A program made the position numbers and the translations under genes. Shown here one piece after another: positions 8,696-18,414 of a DNA stretch of 64,000 nucleotides (positions within the stretch are counted from its first letter, which is position 1; every line of letters begins with the position of its first letter). Below the pieces are notes generated by a model. That model saw nothing but the letters and a program-made list of their open reading frames with translations, was not told the DNA's origin and did not search any database. The DNA comes from JBCCOW01 sp038749105 (GTDB lineage: Bacteria; Planctomycetota; Phycisphaerae; Phycisphaerales; Phycisphaeraceae). The stretch is taken from contig JBCDIM010000003.1 of the NCBI GenBank assembly GCA_038749105.1, forward strand, positions 1-64,000, in the 5' to 3' direction.

Positions 8696-9721
8696 ATGAA
8701 GAAACGAAAACTGTTGATGCGACGCTGGCTTGCTCCGGCGGGTATGGCGATGCTCACTGGCTCCGCGCTCCTTGGGGGATCGGCATGTACTCTAGAACGC
8801 CAGGCAGAGGCCATCGGGGGGGCTGATACAACACCATCCGATCCTCAAGTCAAGACAGTCGTCGGCGTTGCGACCTACCTCGGTTGGCTGGAGACCGGCG
8901 ACCCCGCTCGCGGACGTTTTCTGCAGAAACAGATCGAGAGCTTCTCCGGCGATCTACGAAATCGGATCGAAGAGCCTTCGCCCAGCCTCGACATACCCCC
9001 ACAACCCACCGACACTATTGGTTTTCACCGCATCGGCGTTGTAGGCCCCGAGAAAGCTCGAGATCAATTTGTGGTGATCACTTGGCACGAACCGCGACAC
9101 GACGCTGATCGAAAACCTGTCGAGCCTGTTCTGGGGCTTGAAGTCTTTCTTGAGACACAGAGCGGCCTGAGTCTGATCGCCAGAGGCTGTTTCGACGTCC
9201 TACCGTGCGAAATCAACCCGCACCTTGGCGAATTAGAGGAGGTCATGTCGATGCTACGTTTTGAAGTGATTGATGACCACTGGATCTTCTTGGTCGTACC
9301 CGGCCACGAGGGTGGTTTCGGGACGGGGCTGTTCGCAAGCTATTCAACTTGGCACGAAATCTCCCGCGAGGGAATGGCCTACGTCTGGGCCGAACACCGC
9401 AAAGCGACAGACGCGAACACCGGTGTCGACGTGGAATCCGGCATGTACGGGTACAGCCTGGCGGTCCTAAACGGTCGGCCCGCCATCTTTGCCGACCAAT
9501 GGAAGATGCTGGAACCCGTGTCGGACATCGCCCGCCGGTCGGGCGAAACCATGTACTACCGTGGGATGGCCGTGTATACCCAGTCTGAGGGCTTAGGGGC
9601 GTTTGAGATCGATCCCCAGTACTCTTCGATGTCGGCACGACAGGCCGCGCCGGCTTACCACACACCGCGGACCGATCGGAGCTTTATTGATCTCTTTGCT
9701 GACAAAATGCCGCCGGAATGA
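8696..9721 (+). CDS. Predicted lipoprotein of unknown function
   Basis: 341 residues. The N-terminus has lysines and arginines, a hydrophobic run and LGGSAC at about residues 26-31, a plausible lipobox, so it is likely lipid-anchored. AGGA lies 8 nt before the ATG. The mature part is mixed, with acidic and aromatic segments (for example FEVIDDHWIFLVVPGHEGGFGTG) and no motif I recognise. Two cysteines in GCFDVLPCE could form a disulfide, which would fit the VKOR-like gene 225 bp upstream. The gap holds no clear promoter or terminator. I cannot assign a family. Confidence 0.6.
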   Translation: MKKRKLLMRRWLAPAGMAMLTGSALLGGSACTLERQAEAIGGADTTPSDPQVKTVVGVATYLGWLETGDPARGRFLQKQIESFSGDLRNRIEEPSPSLDIPPQPTDTIGFHRIGVVGPEKARDQFVVITWHEPRHDADRKPVEPVLGLEVFLETQSGLSLIARGCFDVLPCEINPHLGELEEVMSMLRFEVIDDHWIFLVVPGHEGGFGTGLFASYSTWHEISREGMAYVWAEHRKATDANTGVDVESGMYGYSLAVLNGRPAIFADQWKMLEPVSDIARRSGETMYYRGMAVYTQSEGLGAFEIDPQYSSMSARQAAPAYHTPRTDRSFIDLFADKMPPE

Positions 9722-10492
9722 TCCACTAGCTGAGTATTGGTCCCTAGGGCATGCAGCAACCGGGTCCCAAGACGCGAAGACAGAACGGCAGGCAAGGCGA
9801 TTGGAAATCGGGACTTTCCCAAAGGCAGAAGGCACACCGGATAACAGGAGACTCTGCAGGGATCGCCGCCCGAACGCGACGCCCAGCGATCCGCGGCTGA
9901 GGCGTTGTCAAACGATAAACATGCCACCCCAAACGAACAGCTAGGTAAAAGTCGGACGGCTCGCGGCTCCTGTGTGTAACCGTACCAGTCGCAAGACCTG
10001 GGGCAGGCACCAGACGCTCCAGTTCCTCTCTGTGAGCACCTGTGGCAGCGGCCGGAAAACCGAAACCGAGCAGCAAGCCCTGACTACCCGACCCTGATAC
10101 TCCCGGCCCGCGTGTTGAGGAAGAAAGGAGACAGAGTGTCTACGTCCGGCAAAACTCCATCCTGCTCAACTCTAGTCGCTTGTAGCGACGGTGCGTCCCG
10201 TCTTCCTGCAAAACCCTCCGGAAGGAACGCGCCATTCCGCCCCGGCACGAGACTATCCAAAACTGTCCGTGCGATCACTCTGGCGGTTACGGCCGCCGAA
10301 TTAGGCTCCGTGGCCGCCGTCACCTGCCATAGTGAGCGAGATCGCTCAACCAAGTCGTGTTTCGTTTTCATTGTATGCACACGGGTGTTTAGTATGCACT
10401 TGAGAAACTTGATCACACCAAGGCTCTCCGAGAGGATAAACCGGACCCGCACCCACTGTACCTTCAAAAACCCTTCGACCTGGCTACTACAC
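9722..10492. other. Long intergenic stretch with a palindrome and a direct repeat
   Basis: About 770 bp between two lipoprotein genes. The downstream reading frame stays open to the left as far as 10112, but that part lacks protein character (basic, Cys/Ser-rich) and I treat it as non-coding. It contains the palindrome TGAGCGAGATCGCTCA at 10333-10348 and a direct repeat GTATGCAC at 10373-10380 and 10392-10399, possibly regulatory. Nothing else is recognised. Confidence 0.4.
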
Positions 10493-12658
10493 ATGGCGAT
10501 ACACCCGCGACAATCGATTACGAGCCTTTTCATCGTTTGTGCCTTTTTCAGCGCGTCTTGTTCCGACTCGCCGCAGGACCGCAAAGGGTCCACGCCGGTG
10601 GAACCGACCCAGGCGGAATCCGGTCACGCGTCTTCTACCACGTCGGGCTCTACAGAAGCCAAGTCTTCGGACCTCACTCTCACAGCCCAAGCGAACAGGG
10701 ACGGCCAGCTGAATGCCCTCTACGGCGATGGGATATCAACGATCGTGCTCAGGGATTTCTATCCAGAAGCGACGACTTCAGGCGGCGTTCGTCGCGGGAT
10801 GGGTGCCGCAGAGCTCTACATGGCACTCCAGGCACAACGCGCCCGAGAGCGGCGAACCGTAAGGACGACATACGAACTGGTAGGTACGCCAGGCGACGTA
10901 ATCGAATTGGTTGAGGTGATTCATGATTCGCGAAAAGGCCGATTGCACAGCCGTCAAACGGACGCGGAAGATGTCTGGTCGGGTATCGTTGATAGATCAG
11001 AGTCAATGATCATGACAAGCCGGAAGATCGCTCCGTGGGCTTGCCGTCCGGATCTTCCACTTGAGTCAATCTCTTCCGAGACAGGCGAAGAGCCTACCGA
11101 ACTCTTTCAAGTCATTCTGGAGTCTCGAGAAGGCTTCATGTTTGGCGGAAGAAGCATCGACACAGAACGTGAAGTGTTTGCGAAGCCACATGAGAGATCG
11201 ACGCGGCCTGACGAATCGACCGGGAAAAGAACGCTTTGGCCGGGCGTTTTTAGTGTGACGGTAAGCCGAAACGGTTCATCGGTGTTCCAGTCGCGATACG
11301 AATCAGCGTGGTCGCGCTCAACACCACAAGGAAGAAGTGATGAGGATCGCTACTTTTCAAGATCGAGGCTGCGTGTTGTTGCCGAGGGGGGTGAGTGGGT
11401 AGCCGCCGTGCCGCAGCGCAGGATCGTGGTGGCCACCGTCCAGTCCATGGATGAGGCCAACAGGTTTAGAGATGCATGGGCCAAATGGATCAGGATGGGA
11501 TCGCAGAAATCCCCGGACAGATCTACTGAAGACGGAGACGTCTTCGACGCGTCGAAGGCTCCTTTTCCCGAAGGGCGGATTCCGGTCCGTCGGCCAGACT
11601 GGAAGTACCTATGGATGAATGCTGACGAAGTCGTGGGAATGCTTGGGGCCGATGCGTCGCTTGCCGCTTTGAATCCGAGCCTGGCGAGCCATTTTGCTGA
11701 GAATATACGGCTGAGCCTAGCCCGAGAAAAAACACGACGGCTCGCTCAAGCAGAACAAGAAGAAGCATGGCGGATGGCCAAAGCACAAATGGAAGCAGAG
11801 GCCCTTACGCTGCGTGAAAGGCTGGAGTCCGACGTCTCCAGATTTGTAAAAGATCTACTTGTGGCTGCGTCGGTACCTACAGATCGACAGATGAACGGGG
11901 AGAGTGTGCTTGATGCAGCCGCAAGGGAGCTGAGGCCGCAGATCGAGACATTCGTAAAACACAGATTTGCTCCAAGTCTTTCACGTCTGATGAAGGTTGG
12001 ATTGCCCGACTCATACGAGCACGAATTTAGAGGAGACGTTGGGGAGGATTCTGTTCTTGGGCTTATCGCTATAGAACTACAAAAGATCATGCTGCATGGC
12101 GAGGGTGCTCGTTCAACGCAAGCTGAAAGAGCCTTGGATTATGTTGTGAACCGGGAACTCGAATTGTTTGCTCGCCACTTTAAAGAAATTCCGCACGTTG
12201 ATGTGCATACGCGAGACATTTTCGGAAACGTAACGGAGTTTTCGATTGCGATAGGTGGCGTGCGCGTAGATCCTAGGAGTGACGAGGGTATGGTCGAGCT
12301 CGGTATTACAGGCACTGGTTTTCTTACGCCTGCGTCTGTACTTCTTCTCGATGCGTATTGCGAACAAGAACGCTTTGATGAGGCCTGGAAACTATGGAAA
12401 AAGACTTCACTGCTGCCTGACCGTGGTTATCTGTCTTTGGGAGCAGCGCCAGACCTACTTCTCAAACTTGGAAGGGGTCTTGCATTTGGGGTTCAAGGGT
12501 CGGCAAGAGCTCAGAAGATCCGAGACTTAAAAGTCTTCATGGAGTCTGCGCCAAGCGAACGGGTCAATCCAGAACGAGGGATACTGGGGCAGCCTTTCCA
12601 AAGCACAACCAGTCGTGTCGCCGCAAACGGACGCCTGCTTGCTAAAGAGCTCGAATAG
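10493..12658 (+). CDS. Predicted lipoprotein with coiled-coil segment, unknown function
   Basis: 721 residues from the ATG at 10493. This start is chosen because it gives a normal lipoprotein signal: MAIHPRQ, a hydrophobic core ITSLFIVCAFF, and lipobox-like FSASC. The frame is open upstream to 10112, but that extension would bury the signal. No strong ribosome site is visible. After a Ser/Thr-rich linker there is a region without recognised motifs, then a charged helix at about 405-450 (LAREKTRRLAQAEQEEAWR) likely to form a coiled coil, and a helical C-terminal half. It is not similar to anything I can name. Its position after another lipoprotein suggests envelope proteins of one locus. The right neighbour is an IS copy starting about 60 bp after the stop. 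Confidence 0.55.
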   Translation: MAIHPRQSITSLFIVCAFFSASCSDSPQDRKGSTPVEPTQAESGHASSTTSGSTEAKSSDLTLTAQANRDGQLNALYGDGISTIVLRDFYPEATTSGGVRRGMGAAELYMALQAQRARERRTVRTTYELVGTPGDVIELVEVIHDSRKGRLHSRQTDAEDVWSGIVDRSESMIMTSRKIAPWACRPDLPLESISSETGEEPTELFQVILESREGFMFGGRSIDTEREVFAKPHERSTRPDESTGKRTLWPGVFSVTVSRNGSSVFQSRYESAWSRSTPQGRSDEDRYFSRSRLRVVAEGGEWVAAVPQRRIVVATVQSMDEANRFRDAWAKWIRMGSQKSPDRSTEDGDVFDASKAPFPEGRIPVRRPDWKYLWMNADEVVGMLGADASLAALNPSLASHFAENIRLSLAREKTRRLAQAEQEEAWRMAKAQMEAEALTLRERLESDVSRFVKDLLVAASVPTDRQMNGESVLDAAARELRPQIETFVKHRFAPSLSRLMKVGLPDSYEHEFRGDVGEDSVLGLIAIELQKIMLHGEGARSTQAERALDYVVNRELELFARHFKEIPHVDVHTRDIFGNVTEFSIAIGGVRVDPRSDEGMVELGITGTGFLTPASVLLLDAYCEQERFDEAWKLWKKTSLLPDRGYLSLGAAPDLLLKLGRGLAFGVQGSARAQKIRDLKVFMESAPSERVNPERGILGQPFQSTTSRVAANGRLLAKELE

Positions 12659-12717
12659 ACTTGGTGCATGCGGAAATGCAAGCGATCAATAATTGCTTCG
12701 GTCTGCTCCGAAATGTA

Positions 12718-13980
12718 GGCACTGGATATTCTCCACTGGAACTCGATCGGTTTTCGCCAGAATAGGACTGATCTCGCAAGATTCCCAGAAGGTAGATTCA
12801 TAACGGCTACAGTCACCGCCAGCAGGTTCGGTAGGACACCCAGTTCATTGACATGTGAAAACGGAAGCCAATCGGCGTGACGACTTAGGCCGCTCGCCGG
12901 TAGTAGCATTTGAGCAAGCCACCCAGCTCGGACCGACAGCCGATGGAGCCGATAGGCTCGTCATTTTGGTCGAACTTCAACCGAGGTGTGGTTGGCTGAC
13001 TCAATACCCGATTACCCAACCCTTGGTGCGGCCGGCGCCGGTTGTAGTAGCCAATGAAAGTCTGCACCAAGTGACCGACGTGCCCCAGGCTGAAGCACGA
13101 GAAGTGGTCCAGGCATTCGCGTTTCACCGTCGCGATCCACGACTCCGTATACGCGTTGGCATTCGGTGCCATGACCGGTGATTCACCACGCGAACGCTGG
13201 CAGTACGCTGCAGTTGATCGAACCCCGCAGTGAATTTCCTGTCCCGATCATGGATCAAATGACTCGCCTCAGGTCCCTGCTCCTCCAGCCACATCAAGAG
13301 ATTCCTCGCTTGCTGCAGCACCCACTCCCCGTTCGGGTGATACATCACCGGTGAGACCCACACCCTACGGCTTCCCACGTGCATGAACATCCGCGCGTAA
13401 GCCTGTCGCTTGCCCCGCAGCGTCCACACGTTCTTGCAGAAAAAATCACCCGCCACCAGCGTGTTCAGGTGCAGCTTCACAAAGACGTCCCACGGCTGAA
13501 AGTCCGGCCTACCCGACCGATCTGGACGCGGCCTCGGATTAAGCCCCTCTTCTTTCAAGATTCGCCGCACGCTCGTCTTGCCCGCCGGGCACCGCAGCTT
13601 GATCAGCTCCCCCACGATCCGTAGGTATCCCCAACCCGGATTCTCCTTCGCCAGCCTCACGATCAGGTCCCGCAGCGGCTTCCCGATCATCCTCGGCCGA
13701 CCCACCCGCCCCGGCTTCCGCTCTTCTCACTGCTCTTTCACCCACCGCTGATATGTCTTGAATTGAACCACCGTGACCAAGCCCTTGACCTGATGCTGCA
13801 GCCTCGCCCCGATCGCCAGTAACCGTGACCGCTCTTCTGGGCTCAGGATCAGCCGATGCTGATCCACCCGACTTCGTAGAATTCGGTTCTCCTCTCGCAG
13901 GAACCGGACCTGAGCGTCTCGCCCCTCTCTCACCCACCTCAGCAGGAGGTTCCACAACACTAATACACCACGATTCAACG
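12718..13980 (-). mobile_element. IS3-like element (copy B), left end plus dead transposase
   Basis: The left terminus is about 12718-12745 (cactggatattctccactgg). It aligns with copy E at 44313 (caccggatatttttcaccgg) and resembles the inverted right ends of the other copies (gagtgttctctggg). Sequence shared with other copies stops at about 13980, right after aatacaccacgattcaac, so the 345-bp right-end module seen in copies A, C and D is missing. The remaining element is about 1.26 kb and immobile on its own. Confidence 0.8.
12885..13980 (-). pseudogene. IS3-like transposase with rve integrase core, nonsense plus frameshift
   Basis: Reading leftward: a coiled N-terminal part (RFLREENRILRSRV, then LSPEERSRLLAIGARL), a basic helix with RPRMIGKPLRDLI, then the integrase core. 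Acidic residues are recognisable in VAGDFFCKN, LIHDRDRKF and NAYTESW, the DDE triad. Two lesions break it. A TGA at 13727-13729 interrupts WVKEQ-EERKPG where copy E has CGA (Arg). A one-base deletion near 13180 shifts the frame just before SPVMAPNANAY; copy E keeps the base (GCGAAGTCGCTGGTGATG). The product family is the planctomycete integrase-core transposase type. It should be inactive unless recoded. Confidence 0.85.
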
Positions 13981-14072
13981 GAGGCCCTTTCACTGGCTTC
14001 GATGATCTTTATCGGGTTTCAAAAAATCGGCTCTTGCCGCGCAATACTCGGGCTGTTTGAAGAACCAGCCGC

Positions 14073-16151
14073 TTAATAGCTGAGCTGGTTGGCATGATGC
14101 TCGTCGCGAACCAGAACCTGGCGGCGTTGGTGAGCCGCGAGCCGACCGGCGCGGCGTTGGGCGGCGGTGAACAGCCAACCAAGCAGCCAGCGGGGAAGCC
14201 GTGCTGGCAACGCCTTTAATAGTTTCCGGCGGATGGGCGTGAACTTGATCAGCAGCGGGTCGTCGAGGCTGGTCAAGACGGTGGCGCTGCCGGGCTCGCC
14301 CTGGCGGGCGCTTCGGCCCTGGAGCTGACGATCGACGCGGCGAGACTCGTGGCGGTCGGTAGCGATCACGGCGAGCCCGCCGCGCTCTGCAACGCCGTGC
14401 ACGAGCTTGATGTCCGTACCACGACCCGCCATATTCGTCGCCACGGTGACGCGGCCGAGCTGACCCGCCTCGGCGACGATCGCGGCCTCCTGTTCGTGGC
14501 GGTGAGCGTTGAGCACGTCGTGCGGGATGCCGGCGTGCGTGAGGCGTTCGCTCAGGGCCTGGCTATCGTCGACGCTGCGTGTCCCGATGAGGACGGGACG
14601 GCCCGTGCGGTGGAGTTCCTGAGTGAGCCGTGTGACCGCGTCCCATTTGTCGTCGAGAGTAGGCAGGGGGCGGACGGCGCAGGTGCGGCGGATACAACGG
14701 CGATGGGTGGGGATCCGGACGGTCTGCATCCGGTAGGTACGCCAGAGCTCGGCACGTTCGCTCCATGCGGTGCCAGTCATCCCGCTCAGCCTGGGGTAGA
14801 GCCGAAAGAACCGCTGGAAGCTGATCGCGGCGAGGGTGTGATTGAGGTCGCTGACCTCGAGGTTTTCCTTGGCCTCGATCGCTTGGTGGAGCCCCGCCTG
14901 CCAGGTGCGGTCGGGCATCAACCGGCCTGTGCTCTCATCGACGATGACCACCTTGCCGTCTTGGACCACATACTGGTCATCGCGGAGGTAGAGGTGCTGG
15001 GCGACCAGCGCCTGGTAGACACGTTCCTCGAGGCGACGGACTGGACCACGGCTGGCGTCGTGAATGGGCCCGGCCAGCCGTTTGATCTGCTGTCGGCCAC
15101 CCGGCGTGAGGCGGAGGTCACGGTGGCGTCGGTCGAGCCGAAAGTCGCGATTAGGCTGGAGCTGGGCGGCGAGTGCGGTAGCGTCGCGGTAGGTGAACTC
15201 CCGCCCATCACCACGCGTCGCCGAATCCGCCTTGGGGCCCGAGATGATCAGCGGCGTCGTCGATTCGTCCAGCAAGATCGAATCGGCCTCGTCGATGATC
15301 GCCGCCTCACCCCGGAAGAACCGGCCCTGCGATCCCGTCGCCTCACCCGTGAGGTTGCGGGCGAGCACCGACGCCAACGGCATCGACGCCCGGTCGGTCT
15401 GTGCCTGCTCGCTCAGCCGGTCACGGAGGTGGTCCGCAGCAGCCTCCTTGTGCGTCGTGTAGGTGATGTCGGCCGCGTAAGCCCCAGGCCGATCCTGCGG
15501 CGGCGTGCCACCGGTGATGTACGCCACCCGCAGCCCCGCCGCTTCGAACAACGGTTTGGCCCACTGCGCATCGCGCTTGGCGAGGTAGTCGTTGACCGTG
15601 ATGACGTGACAGCCCCGGCCGTGCCACCCGATCAGACAGGCCGCCAACGCCGCGACCAGCGTCTTGCCCTCGCCCGTCGCCATCTCTGTCATCCGCCCAT
15701 CAAGCAGAGCCGCCGCCGCCGCGACCTGCACCCGATACGCGTTGAGCCCCAGGGTGCGCCGTGCCGTCTCCCGGATCAACGCCAGCGCTTCCACTCGCTG
15801 CTCGGCAGTGACCGAGCCCCGACGAAAGACCGCCCGCTGCTCCGCGAGCCGTTCGTACAACGCTTCGATATGCAGCTCTGTGCACTCGGTCTCGCACGCC
15901 AGCACCCGGTCCGCCAGCCGCAGGTAGCGCTGCACCGAGCACCGCCCCGCCGCCACATGCGACGCCACCCACTCGTACACCGCGTCGGCGTGACGCCGCG
16001 GCTTGGCCGGCTGCCGGTTGTGCGATCGGCTCCGCCACGCCTCCGCGTCCCGCCACAGCTTCACGAGCACAGGCGTCTGCAGCTCACCCGGCCGCGCTGC
16101 ACTCGCGGGCTGGTCCGAATCCGACGGAAACAGCGTGGTCAGGCTCGACAT
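14073..16151 (-). CDS. SecA-like ATPase (shortened paralogue) of an export operon
   Basis: 692 residues from the ATG at 16151. That start overlaps the stop of the M50 gene as TGATG, which indicates translational coupling; the longer open frame upstream is the M50 coding region. SecA motor motifs are present: TGEGKT (159-164), VITVNDYLAKRD, DITYTTHKEAAADHLRD, Walker B IIDEADSILLDE (Asp286, Glu287), LSGMTGTAW, VATNMAGRGTDIKL and GRSARQGEPGS. The pre-protein cross-linking region is short. The protein ends soon after the motor, without room for the full scaffold and wing and without the C-terminal zinc finger of housekeeping SecA (about 840-900 residues). It is therefore a SecA2-like ATPase, probably dedicated to the substrate of this operon. 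It is the last gene of the four. Confidence 0.85.
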   Translation of the reverse strand: MSSLTTLFPSDSDQPASAARPGELQTPVLVKLWRDAEAWRSRSHNRQPAKPRRHADAVYEWVASHVAAGRCSVQRYLRLADRVLACETECTELHIEALYERLAEQRAVFRRGSVTAEQRVEALALIRETARRTLGLNAYRVQVAAAAALLDGRMTEMATGEGKTLVAALAACLIGWHGRGCHVITVNDYLAKRDAQWAKPLFEAAGLRVAYITGGTPPQDRPGAYAADITYTTHKEAAADHLRDRLSEQAQTDRASMPLASVLARNLTGEATGSQGRFFRGEAAIIDEADSILLDESTTPLIISGPKADSATRGDGREFTYRDATALAAQLQPNRDFRLDRRHRDLRLTPGGRQQIKRLAGPIHDASRGPVRRLEERVYQALVAQHLYLRDDQYVVQDGKVVIVDESTGRLMPDRTWQAGLHQAIEAKENLEVSDLNHTLAAISFQRFFRLYPRLSGMTGTAWSERAELWRTYRMQTVRIPTHRRCIRRTCAVRPLPTLDDKWDAVTRLTQELHRTGRPVLIGTRSVDDSQALSERLTHAGIPHDVLNAHRHEQEAAIVAEAGQLGRVTVATNMAGRGTDIKLVHGVAERGGLAVIATDRHESRRVDRQLQGRSARQGEPGSATVLTSLDDPLLIKFTPIRRKLLKALPARLPRWLLGWLFTAAQRRAGRLAAHQRRQVLVRDEHHANQLSY

Positions 16152-18388
16152 CAGAGGCTGATCCCCAAGGGCGATTCGTTTGGATCGCTCGGCACCTGGA
16201 ACCGCCGCTGCAACACCTGCCGGGCCGACCGATACCACTGCTGCAGCAGCGGCTTGTTCGGCAGACTGAACCGGACCACCACCGTCTGCCCGTGCTGCAT
16301 CGCCCACGCCACCCGCTCCGCATCCGCCGCCTCATCAAGCTCCGGCTCGATCACGATCTCGAAGTACGGCTCCGCCGCCGTCGTCCCCTGCGGGTCGGTC
16401 GGGTCCGTCGCGATCTGCCCCCCCGCCGCTTCCGACAATGCCGTCGAGGGCAGCCGACGCTGACCCGCGGGCATCGCGTGAACCACCCGCCCGGCAAACC
16501 CGCGGTCCGGCTGATCCGTCGGGCGGACCTGCACCCGGTCATCGGCCTGCAGCAACCTCGGCCCCTCGAACTGATCGGCCGCCACCCGCACCGTCAGCCG
16601 ACCCGTCTCCGCCAGCACCCCGACCGGCTCGCCGCGCTGCACGTAATGCCCCCGCACATCGTCGTCCAACGCCGGCGTCCACGTCCCCGCAAAGCCGGCG
16701 GTCATCACCAACGACGCACGCCGTTCCCGTGCTTTCGCTAGCAGGTCTCGCGTCGCCGACAGCTGCTCCGCAATCACCTGCCGCTGGATCGGCTCATCCA
16801 CCACCGCCCGGCGATACCGCGCCTCCAACAACGCCTCCCGCGCCTCCAGCTCCAACACCTCCGCGTCCAGACGCGGGTTCGCCGACGACACCAGCACCCC
16901 TCCTGCCGACACCGCCGTGTCCGACCCCGCCATCGACTGCACAAACCCCTCCGCTTCCGCGTGCACCGTCACCAGCCGGGCCGGCTCCAGCACGCCCAAC
17001 GCCCTCGGCCGATCCGGCACCGGCACCAACCCCAACAGCAGCAACGGCCCGCCGATCATCAACACCGTCGCCAGCACCGCCCGCCCACGCACCCGCGCCG
17101 GCTCCGGCGACGCACTCACATAATGCACCAGCTTGATCGACGGGATCACCAGATACCCCACCAACGCCAGGATCACGAAGATCGCCCCGACAAAGAACAG
17201 CTTGTCCGCGACAAACATGATGATCACTACGCCCAGGAAAAGCCGGTACGCCAGCGACGCCAGCCCGAACACGACAAACCAGACGCGCTCTTTCAGGTTG
17301 CCGCCCGCCGCGGGGTTGATCAGCTGGCGGACGCCGTAGACGTAACGCCGGATGAGGTACGTTATGTACTGCTGCGCACGCTGGTACAGGTTCGGGGTCT
17401 CGATGACGTCCGACAGGATGTAGTAGCCGTCGAACTTGATTAGCGGGTTGGCGTTGAACAGGATCGTCGAGACCCCCGCGATGAAGATCAGGTTGTACGA
17501 CAGCGCGTGCGCGAGCGTGCCGTCCGCCGTCTGCGACCACACCACCGCCGCCACCGCCGCCACCGCGAGTTCGGCGTACATCCCCGCCGCGCCGACAAAC
17601 GCCCGCTGCCACTTGCTCGGCAGCGTCCACGCGCTGGTCGCATCGACATACGGGACCGGCGTCAACACCATCAGCATGATCCCCACCGTGTGCACCTCGC
17701 CCTGTCCGTGACGCCGACGACCGAAGCGCTTGCACGCGAAGGCATGCCCCAGCTCGTGCAGCAGCTTGATCCCCACCAGGCAGACATACAGCCAGACCAG
17801 GTTTTGCGGCGCTAAGACGTTCCCGGTCTGCGCCCACAGCTCATCGAACCGCCCAAGCAACGACCACCCGCCCCACACGATGAGCCCGGCCCACAACACC
17901 CAACCCACGGGCCCGAACAGCCAACCCACCGCCGGCAGCCAACGATTCAAAAACCGATCCGGGTCCCAGATCGGCACCCGCGCGAACAACAGGTTCTTGA
18001 GGTACCCGCCGACCTCTTTGCGGATCCGCTTCTGCCGCCGCTCGAACATCCGACCCGCGTCAGGCGACAGCTCGTTGTCCAACAGGTTGCTGGTGTGCAG
18101 CTGCCCGATCAGCCGCAGCGCCTCGCCCTGCGTCGGCGCCTCGTCTTCCAGCTGCTCCTGCACCGCCTCCCACGCCGCCTGCACCGTCCGCCGGCCGTCG
18201 AGCAGACCAACGAACCGGTAGCCCGCCGCGCTCAGCCGGAAGTGCTGGTTGTTTGACGGGTCCATCACGACGTACCACTGCCGGCCGCGGTACCGCTGCC
18301 GACCGCACTGCACCGTCGAGCGCAGCCTCGGTGCCGTCTCCGCGATGCGGTGCCAGCTATCGTCGTAGGTCGGCCGTTCAAACGCCAA
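16151..18388 (-). CDS. M50-type membrane metalloprotease-like protein with PqqD-like N-terminus and adaptor-like C-terminus
   Basis: 745 residues. Residues about 35-110 resemble a PqqD-like peptide-binding domain (NQHFRLSAAGYRFVGLLDGRRT). Membrane helices flank the zinc site HELGH (His211, Glu212, His215); the third ligand is likely Asp320 in NPLIKFDGYY. The C-terminal ~270 residues, after further helices, look like an HlyD/biotinyl-lipoyl adaptor arm (GVLEPARLVTVHAEAEGFVQSM). This matches the 'putative peptide zinc metalloprotease' group linked to peptide export. The start is TTG with TTGAGG about 8 nt upstream, 26 bp after the previous stop. It overlaps the SecA-like gene. The role is inferred as inner-membrane processing or a channel component of the export machine. 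Confidence 0.85.
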   Translation of the reverse strand: MAFERPTYDDSWHRIAETAPRLRSTVQCGRQRYRGRQWYVVMDPSNNQHFRLSAAGYRFVGLLDGRRTVQAAWEAVQEQLEDEAPTQGEALRLIGQLHTSNLLDNELSPDAGRMFERRQKRIRKEVGGYLKNLLFARVPIWDPDRFLNRWLPAVGWLFGPVGWVLWAGLIVWGGWSLLGRFDELWAQTGNVLAPQNLVWLYVCLVGIKLLHELGHAFACKRFGRRRHGQGEVHTVGIMLMVLTPVPYVDATSAWTLPSKWQRAFVGAAGMYAELAVAAVAAVVWSQTADGTLAHALSYNLIFIAGVSTILFNANPLIKFDGYYILSDVIETPNLYQRAQQYITYLIRRYVYGVRQLINPAAGGNLKERVWFVVFGLASLAYRLFLGVVIIMFVADKLFFVGAIFVILALVGYLVIPSIKLVHYVSASPEPARVRGRAVLATVLMIGGPLLLLGLVPVPDRPRALGVLEPARLVTVHAEAEGFVQSMAGSDTAVSAGGVLVSSANPRLDAEVLELEAREALLEARYRRAVVDEPIQRQVIAEQLSATRDLLAKARERRASLVMTAGFAGTWTPALDDDVRGHYVQRGEPVGVLAETGRLTVRVAADQFEGPRLLQADDRVQVRPTDQPDRGFAGRVVHAMPAGQRRLPSTALSEAAGGQIATDPTDPQGTTAAEPYFEIVIEPELDEAADAERVAWAMQHGQTVVVRFSLPNKPLLQQWYRSARQVLQRRFQVPSDPNESPLGISL

Positions 18389-18414
18389 TGCAGAACCTCA
18401 ATCCTCAATCGGCG

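Noticed and set aside
10112..10492. N-terminal extension of the lipoprotein gene to the left
   Set aside because: The extension has no protein-like character and would bury a good lipoprotein signal beginning at 10493.
14349..16463. Long plus-strand reading frame (about 700 codons) opposite the SecA-like gene
   Set aside because: It mirrors a gene with clear SecA motifs, is very rich in Arg/Pro/Asp and shows no domain. High GC makes such antisense frames common here.
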